DNA of 64,000 nt. It comes from Serratia symbiotica str. 'Cinara cedri' (GTDB lineage Bacteria; Pseudomonadota; Gammaproteobacteria; Enterobacterales; Enterobacteriaceae). Made by a program: the position numbers and the translations under genes. Below are positions 57,666 to 64,000 of the stretch, piece after piece. The stretch spans positions 1,240,001-1,304,000 of the forward strand of contig CP002295.1 in assembly GCA_000238975.1 (NCBI GenBank), written 5' to 3'. The notes under the pieces are model-generated. The model ran no database searches, was not told where the DNA came from, and saw only the letters and a program-made list of their open reading frames with translations. Every line of letters starts with the position of its first letter. The first letter of the stretch is position 1.

Positions 57666-58799
57666 TCATAACACCCGCACATCAATAGCATCTTCTATCT
57701 TTTTATTTTTTAGGGTTCTCTGAGTGCGATCTATTACCTCTCCAACTAACTGCCCACAAGCAGCATCAATATCAGCGCCACGGGTTCTACGAATAATCGT
57801 AGTAAAACCATACTTCATCAATACTTTCATAAAACTATCTACTCTGCTATTAGCACTACGACTATAAGGCGCTCCGGGGAATGCATTCCATGGAATCAGG
57901 TTAATCTTACACGGCGTGCTCTTAAGTATTTCTGCCAACTGATGCGCATCTTTAGTACTATCATTAACATATTCTAGCATTACGTACTCAATCGTTACTC
58001 GACCCTGGTTAGCTTTAGATTTCGCAAGATAACGACGTACTGCAGCCAAGACACTCTCTATATTATACTTAGAGTTCATTGGCACAATCTCATTGCGAAT
58101 TTTATTATTTGGTGCATGTAACGATATCGCTAACGCTACATCGATCATATCGCTCAACTTATCTAAAGCAGGTACGACGCCAGAGGTAGATAAAGTAATA
58201 CGACGTTTAGATAAACCAAAACCAAAATCATCCTGCATAATCTTGATTGCTGACACTACATTCTTTAAATTAAGCAGTGGCTCCCCCATACCCATCATCA
58301 CTATGTTAGTAACAGGTCGCGCATCTGTAAATTTCATTGCGCGAATAATTTTTATCGCTCGCCATACTTGACCAATTATTTCAGATACGCATAGATTACG
58401 ATTAAAACCTTGTTGAGCAGTTGCACAAAATTTACACTCTAGAGCACACCCTACCTGAGATGAAAGGCATAAAGTAGCCCGATCACGATCCGGAATATAG
58501 ACCGTTTCAACCTGCTGCGTGCCTACTCCAACTGACCACTTAATCGTGCCATCGACTGAGTATTGTTCTTTAATGACGTCTGGGGCACGAATCTCAGCAA
58601 TTTGCTGTAATTTATTACGTAGTATTTTATTAATGTCAGTCATACATCTAAAATCATCGCAATAATAATGATATATCCACTTCATTACTTGATTAGCGCG
58701 AAAAGGCTGCTCGCCTATTTGCCTAAAAAACTCGCGCATTTGCTGACGATTAAAATCTAATAGATTTATTTTTGTCACAGTAGATTGCTCTGTGTTCAT
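57666..58799 (-). CDS. rlmN: Dual-specificity RNA methyltransferase RlmN
   Basis: A 377-residue radical-SAM enzyme that methylates A2503 of 23S rRNA and A37 of some tRNAs (E. coli 384). The radical-SAM cysteines are in CALECKFC (about residue 117). [28 protein letters not shown] and [11 protein letters not shown] follow. The catalytic Cys that carries the methyl group is in DAACGQL near residue 350. The N-terminal domain [13 protein letters not shown] is intact. ATG is at 58799. It precedes the pilW relic and rodZ in the same direction. It is another Fe-S enzyme retained despite loss of iscU and iscA here. Confidence 0.96.
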   Translation of the reverse strand: MNTEQSTVTKINLLDFNRQQMREFFRQIGEQPFRANQVMKWIYHYYCDDFRCMTDINKILRNKLQQIAEIRAPDVIKEQYSVDGTIKWSVGVGTQQVETVYIPDRDRATLCLSSQVGCALECKFCATAQQGFNRNLCVSEIIGQVWRAIKIIRAMKFTDARPVTNIVMMGMGEPLLNLKNVVSAIKIMQDDFGFGLSKRRITLSTSGVVPALDKLSDMIDVALAISLHAPNNKIRNEIVPMNSKYNIESVLAAVRRYLAKSKANQGRVTIEYVMLEYVNDSTKDAHQLAEILKSTPCKINLIPWNAFPGAPYSRSANSRVDSFMKVLMKYGFTTIIRRTRGADIDAACGQLVGEVIDRTQRTLKNKKIEDAIDVRVL

Positions 58800-59006
58800 G
58801 AGTTTAGGTATTACCAGAGAATAATGTTTACGACAGAATACTTAGATAAAATAGACTCTATTATAATGCTCTTCAGCTTAGTTATTACATATTATATCAC
58901 TAAATAATGAAAATAATTTATCCATTGATCATCAAATAATTAAGAAAATAATATTATTACAACTCACTGCAACTACAAGTCTAGCTATGACTGAAAATAA
59001 TAAAAA

Positions 59007-59432
59007 TTAACGTAAGCAAATTTCACTTTTTGAAAAGAAGCAAGCTATTTCACGCTGAGCGGATTCTATAGTATCAGAGCCATGAACAGCATTCGCAGTA
59101 ACACTATCTGAATAATCAGCCCGTAGAGTACCAGCTAATGCATTATCTGGATTAGTTGACCCCATAATATCACGATTACGCTGTACGGCGTTTTCCGCTT
59201 CCAATACTTGTACCACAATCGGTCCTGAAGTCATAAACGCAATTAAACCATCAAAGAATTGGTAACCTTTGTGCTCAGTATAAAAATATTCCGCTTGTTC
59301 ACGAGTTAAGTGCAACATTTTTAATGCAATAATCTTAAAGCCAGCGCGCTCAAAACGAGTATATATCTCTCCAATATTGTTATTAGCTACAACATTAGGT
59401 TTAATAATAGAAAAAGTACGCTCTATAGTCAT
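59007..59432 (-). CDS. ndk: Nucleoside diphosphate kinase
   Basis: A 141-residue cytosolic enzyme (E. coli 143) exchanging the terminal phosphate among (d)NTPs. The substrate-binding start is [12 protein letters not shown]. The catalytic His is in [12 protein letters not shown] (about residue 117), and the Kpn-loop region is [17 protein letters not shown] is at 59432 with AGAGG 5 bases upstream. It sits 207 bases before rlmN, the usual ndk-rlmN order, and follows the GMP-making enzymes of this window in the nucleotide pathway. Confidence 0.97.
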   Translation of the reverse strand: MTIERTFSIIKPNVVANNNIGEIYTRFERAGFKIIALKMLHLTREQAEYFYTEHKGYQFFDGLIAFMTSGPIVVQVLEAENAVQRNRDIMGSTNPDNALAGTLRADYSDSVTANAVHGSDTIESAQREIACFFSKSEICLR

Positions 59433-60584
59433 AATTACCTCTATACTTTAAAGTAGCTAAGATGTAAGCAATAAAGCCAGAATGATTAAATAAATAAAAT
59501 ATATATGCAGTTAATGTTTATCTACTAAAACTAAAATATTTAAAAAATAATTTTTAAACCATTTAAATTTATTCTTATGTGCTCATAAGTTTACCATGAA
59601 AGACTGTAGCAGAAACTTTATTAATATAATATTTTTATCCATTAGGCATAGTAATAACTAATAGCGTAATACTAAATAAATTAATTTTTTCACAAAAATT
59701 ACTGTACAGATATTACTGATACAACTTGGTGCAGAGGCTAGGCCACCTAATATTTAATTAGGTAATATTGTAACTTCCGTAACAAAAAGCAGTATTTAAT
59801 ATCTCGCTGTTTTTATGAATGGTATACCTATTCGATTACCTGGTACTATTATTTGATGATATAATATAATATTATGTATAATATTAATAAGATAGGCTAT
59901 TACAAATCATTATCATTAAAATATTTAGATCTTTTATCAGTATAGTCTATCTATGTACCAAACTCAATTAATAAATCTTCTACATCTAAGTTTCTTAAGT
60001 GAGCCCTAATTACTTAATAAAAAATAATTATACACAACACAACGTGTGCTATCCATTTGTAAATAAAGTAATAATATACAAAAACAACACATATTTCACA
60101 CCTATTAATATATGCTAGATAGGCTGTCAAAATTAATTAGCGATTGCTGCATACCTCAAATGTATCAGACATCTAACATTTTAACTAGACCATTAATAAA
60201 ATAATGATGTTCAGATGAACAATATAGGCTCTGAATTAAAATATAGATAAGAAATAATCAGTGGGTATTGTTAATTTCAGGCCAAAATAAAGTAAGGCGC
60301 TATATATACTATATATAACATAGTATACTCTTAATATTTAGATAAAATTTATAATATATAGCATACAAAAACTATAAAGAATACTATTCTCTATATATTT
60401 ACCCATGTTTAGGTAACCAATTTTAAAAAACTTATAAATTAAAATATCTTAATTATTTTATTAAATTTTAAATGCATAACTTTTATTTCTAGACCAGCTA
60501 ATCTAGTATATAAAAAATTAACCCATTAGTAATTAAGGCAAATATATATATCAGTATAAATTATATAATAGCTATCAAGCGTTA
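59433..60584. other. 1.2-kb stretch, partly deleted ISC operon
   Basis: In enterobacteria hscB, hscA, fdx and iscX follow iscA, needing about 3 kb. Here only 1.2 kb separates the iscA relic from ndk, so most has been deleted. A minus-strand run near 59935-60005 (LRNLDVEDLLIEFGT-stop-IDYTDKRSK) looks protein-derived but was not identified. Confidence 0.5.
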
Positions 60585-60900
60585 TAGCTAACCTAACAAA
60601 AATGCTTAATTAAGATACTGGAGTTATTCAATTTCAATCTTGAATTTAAACCTCACTTAATAAAATCAAGATCAGTAAAGTTAAGATGATTAATATCTTA
60701 CTGTTTATAAAATATCTAAGCGATCGTATCTTTAGGAACGAATAATCTATTTTATTTTATGAATCTATTTATATATAAACTATTCTAAATAATACATAAA
60801 TTCTTATCATCAGATGCAGTACAAAATTTTTAACTTATTTAAAAAATAATAAACTATTTATATAATAATATCAATCATGGTTAATCATATTAAATATTAT
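60585..60900 (-). pseudogene. iscA: iscA relic
   Basis: Near 60618-60690 the minus strand reads HLNFTDLDFIK-stop-GLNSRLKLNN, matching IscA [22 protein letters not shown] position by position. It lies one gene downstream of the iscU relic, as in the ISC operon. The 5' part is hard to read and limits are by family length (107 codons). IscA is an A-type Fe-S carrier. Confidence 0.72.
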
Positions 60901-60959
60901 AAGTAACATTAAATAACAGCCTATAATAGGTGTTAATTATGTAATAGACACTACTTTGC

Positions 60960-61343
60960 ACTATATTTCTTTATAATTTAATTAATAATAACTATTTTTA
61001 TAGTACCCTTATTACATATTACAAAAACATTAAAATAGTGATTATATTGATTATTTAGTGTCTAGAAATATTTAGCTTGTGTAGTCCGGTTGATTCATAT
61101 GCTTACGACCATAAATCATTATCACACTAGAAATTAAAATACATCATACTTATAATTATTAATGCAAATAGCTTTAATCACACATTAACAATTAAATTTA
61201 ATCTACCAACTATATTACCATAACATCCACTAATATGTTCACTATACCATTAGCATATTCTCTATACTAAGAGAAAAAGCTATACGCTACTTTAAATAAA
61301 AATTACTTTACGCCACAAAGCTATCATTATGAATCTAGGACAT
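60960..61343 (-). pseudogene. iscU: iscU pseudogene (Fe-S scaffold)
   Basis: Immediately after iscS on the same strand. Near 61219-61263 it reads EYANGIVNILVDVM, matching IscU ENVGSGMVGAPACGDVM with the scaffold cysteine lost. In another frame, near 61139-61185, VIKAICINNYKYDV matches IIEDARFKTYGCGSA, where the second cysteine has become Tyr and Arg CGC has become TGC. Stops and a frame change exclude function. The length fits 128 codons. IscU is the scaffold on which IscS builds clusters; its loss leaves IscS without its main partner. Confidence 0.8.
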
Positions 61344-61368
61344 AATTTAATTATAAGCTGTTTCATAT

Positions 61369-62559
61369 TTAAGCTCTACTTAAAGCGGTGAAAAGAGGCT
61401 TTAGTGGCGTCAGGGGGCGCAAACGACCGGTGGATTTACATACTAGTTGAATGGTGTAATCAATCTCTTCTTGTGTCGTAAAACGTCCAATAGAAAAACG
61501 GATCGTACTGCGCGCTAATTTATCATTCAACCCTAAGGCACGTAGTACATAAGACGGCTCAAAGTTAGTGGAGCTACAAGCAGAGCCAGATGAAACCGCT
61601 AAATCCTTCAATGCCATTATCAATGATTCACCTTGATCATAATTAAAACTTACATTAAGAATGTTAGATATACCTAGTTCTAGATCACCATTTAAATACA
61701 CTTCTTGTATATTTTTTATGCCATTCCATAAACGATCACGAAGCTGACGTAAGCGTATCATTTCTGATGTCATCTCTTGTTTAGCAATATAATGGGCTTC
61801 ACCCAAACCAACAATCTGATGTACTGGTAGAGTACCAGAACGCATACCAAACTCATGTCCTCCACCGTGAATTTGCGCTTCAATATGGATACGTGGGGTA
61901 CGGCGTACATACAAAGCACCAATACCTTTAGGGCCGTAAATTTTATGCCCAGAAAACGACATAAGATCAATCTTTAATTTACCTAAGTCTATAGGTAATT
62001 TTCCTACGCTCTGGGTAGCGTCAACGTGATAGATAATATCGTGTGCAAAACATATCTCTCCAATTTTTTCAATATCTTGTATTACACCAATTTCATTATT
62101 TACATGCATAATAGAAACAAGAATAGTGTTATCACGTATTGCCGATTCAATGGTTGATAAATCAATAATACCATTACTCTGAGGAACCAAATATGTTACT
62201 TTAAAGCCTTCATATTCAAGATGACGACAAGTATCTAATACAGCTTTATGCTCAGTTTTACTGGTAATGATATGTTTACCTTTTTTCTGATAAGAGTGTA
62301 ACGCACCTTTAATCGCTAGGTTAGTAGATTCTGTCGCCCCTGAAGTAAATATAATTTCACGTGCATCTACTCCTATCAATTCAGCAATTTGATTACGAGC
62401 AATATCGACTGCCTCTTCAGCCTGCCAGCCGAAACAGTGAGAATGAGAAGCGGGGTTACCAAAAGTACCATCTAAGGTCAAAAACTGCATTATCTTCTCA
62501 GCTACTCGCGTATCCACTGGTGTCGTTGCTGAGTAATCCAAATATATTGGTAATCTCAT
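61369..62559 (-). CDS. iscS: Cysteine desulfurase IscS with altered C-terminus
   Basis: A 396-residue PLP enzyme (E. coli 404) releasing sulfur from cysteine as a persulfide for Fe-S clusters and tRNA thiolation. The start DYSATTPVD, the PLP-Lys motif [12 protein letters not shown] (about residue 206) and the sulfur-carrying Cys in SSGSACSS (about 328) are intact. The frame ends [16 protein letters not shown] instead of the family's ...VDLNSIEWAHH. In the +1 frame the DNA at 61379-61350 continues [10 protein letters not shown], resembling that lost tail, so a single-base shift near the end is likely. In E. coli this tail helps bind IscU, itself a pseudogene here. ATG at 62559 has GGAGAG 8 bases upstream. 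No iscR is seen upstream. Confidence 0.95.
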   Translation of the reverse strand: MRLPIYLDYSATTPVDTRVAEKIMQFLTLDGTFGNPASHSHCFGWQAEEAVDIARNQIAELIGVDAREIIFTSGATESTNLAIKGALHSYQKKGKHIITSKTEHKAVLDTCRHLEYEGFKVTYLVPQSNGIIDLSTIESAIRDNTILVSIMHVNNEIGVIQDIEKIGEICFAHDIIYHVDATQSVGKLPIDLGKLKIDLMSFSGHKIYGPKGIGALYVRRTPRIHIEAQIHGGGHEFGMRSGTLPVHQIVGLGEAHYIAKQEMTSEMIRLRQLRDRLWNGIKNIQEVYLNGDLELGISNILNVSFNYDQGESLIMALKDLAVSSGSACSSTNFEPSYVLRALGLNDKLARSTIRFSIGRFTTQEEIDYTIQLVCKSTGRLRPLTPLKPLFTALSRA

Positions 62560-64000
62560 TACATTAACTCTCCGTGCATTACTTTAAATATTAAAGTATA
62601 GCTATTATCTTACTGAAATAAATTAATATTAATAATTTTACTAATAATTACTTATCTATATGACATAATTTATTATTCTAAAATCTAATAACTAGTAACA
62701 CCTAGCCATTAACGTATGCAGTTAAAATAAAATTATTAAGCAATTAATATATAAAATTAATTAACTCATACTCAAATACATACATCAATAATTTATCGCC
62801 AAGCAGAAATTATATAATATAATATAATATAATATTATATTAACTATAATATTAAATTAATAATTGCAATTATAATATAAACTGTTAACTAACTAATATT
62901 TATCTAAAAAATATCATCCTAACTATAGCTATTATAATAAATATAAGAGAACTATTTACTCTAGAAAATAGAGATATCCTATATATAAAAAAATCACTAA
63001 AATTAGCAATTTTTTTAAAAACTAAACTACTGAAAATATAGTAATTACTGCATAACAATCTTAGACTTTAAAACTAAAATTCAATAAATATCCATTAATG
63101 CATTATAACTTAAATTTTAATATTTATGATAAAATCATTTAACTTAGTTAATATTTTTTACCAAACATGATAATCTGTAAAGCCAGAATAAATTGACTTA
63201 AGCATGATCATTTAAAAAATTATCATTTATAAACTATAATTAAAAATTAATAGACTAATGAATAAAATCATACAAACGCAAACTTTTTATACAATATAGG
63301 TTACCTGTAGCTAATTTTATCTTATTTTCATATCCTATGGAGATTGTGATACTTATCATTATCTCAATAAGACTGAATTCTTATATTAATCATTTCATTA
63401 AGTAAATATTACCTACATTAATCCTAAGGTTTTTATTAAAATCTTCTAGTATCCAGCCATTACTCGATATCATTATACATACTGAGAAAATTAAGATTAA
63501 TTATATTAATTTTTAAAAATTAATGCTTAACCTTTTTAGATTTTTCTTGCAATAAAATAACTTACATAAATAATACACCCCACGCATTGTGTATCTATAA
63601 TAATTAATCTATATTTAATATAAAAAATTACTATTAGCCCTATAAATAAAATATATACCTTATTTTATAACATTATAATTAAGTAACTTACTGCATAACC
63701 TTACAAATAGATTGTAAATACATAAATTGCAATATCTAATACCCCTACTGCGAGAAGGTATACAGTAATACAGAAATAACAATTACTCAGCATATTTACT
63801 TTAATTAATAATACCCAAGATACTCTTCTTATCTATTCTAAATAATATACGATGATCTATTATTGTAAGAATAAAAGTCGTATTATTCACTATTAGATGT
63901 CTAGCTGTATTTACTAAAATTAAATATAAAATATTATTTATTTTTAAAATTATAAGTATCATGATCTTATTTCATAGTAAGAACATCTATCTGCTACCTC
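62560..64000. other. 1.4-kb gene-free region upstream of iscS
   Basis: AT-rich; iscR would be expected here but is not recognisable. Four AATAT units lie at 62816-62835. No confident iscS promoter or IscR site was found. Confidence 0.5.

Noticed and set aside
1-64000. Mobile elements, prophage, rRNA, tRNA or a novel defence system
   Set aside because: No transposase, integrase, phage gene, structured RNA gene or unfamiliar multi-gene cluster was recognisable on either strand. The non-genic DNA reads as decayed housekeeping genes.

Overview
This window looks like a chromosome segment of a host-restricted, insect-type endosymbiont of the Enterobacterales in an unusual state of decay. About 25 intact genes fill roughly 43% of the 64 kb (summed from coordinates). 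The rest is very AT-rich DNA with no ORF resembling a functional gene. The intact proteins align almost end to end with their E. coli counterparts as I recall them. Gene order is enterobacterial: ybiT ... dps-glnHPQ ... rhlE, ybhL, uvrB, bio locus (about 17-18 min in E. coli), then guaBA-xseA-der-bamB-yfgM-hisS-ispG-rodZ-pilW-rlmN-ndk-iscSUA (about 56-57 min). Low coding density with syntenic decayed genes recalls what is reported for Serratia symbiotica of conifer aphids. That taxon is an inference only.

Layout. 1-7 kb: ybiT (translation-factor ABC-F) and a chaperone-usher fimbrial operon (pilin, chaperone, usher, no adhesin). 7-13 kb: gene desert with an 11-copy octamer tandem repeat, ending in a dps relic. 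13.9-16.1 kb: glnHPQ glutamine importer. 16-23 kb: desert with a possible mltG relic and a perfect 16-bp inverted repeat. 23-29 kb: a RIO-type kinase and the asparagine permease ansP. 30-36 kb: rhlE pseudogene, ybhL, uvrB. 36-41 kb: biotin locus bioD, bioF pseudogene, bioB and divergent bioA, with a BirA-like operator. 41-44 kb: desert holding an mlaB relic. 44-59.4 kb: guaA, guaB, xseA relic, der, bamB, yfgM, hisS, ispG, truncated rodZ, pilW relic, rlmN, ndk. 60.6-62.6 kb: iscA and iscU relics and iscS, whose last codons look frameshifted.

Functionally the window keeps translation and tRNA/rRNA modification (hisS, rlmN, iscS, ybiT), ribosome assembly (der), purine nucleotides (guaA, guaB, ndk), isoprenoids (ispG), outer-membrane assembly (bamB, yfgM), excision repair (uvrB), amide amino-acid uptake (glnHPQ, ansP) and the last three steps of biotin synthesis. 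I found no new multi-gene system. The striking result is that many long intergenic stretches are readable ghosts of genes. They keep their place and nearly their ancestral length while carrying many stop codons. No tRNA, rRNA, CRISPR array, prophage or insertion sequence was recognised.
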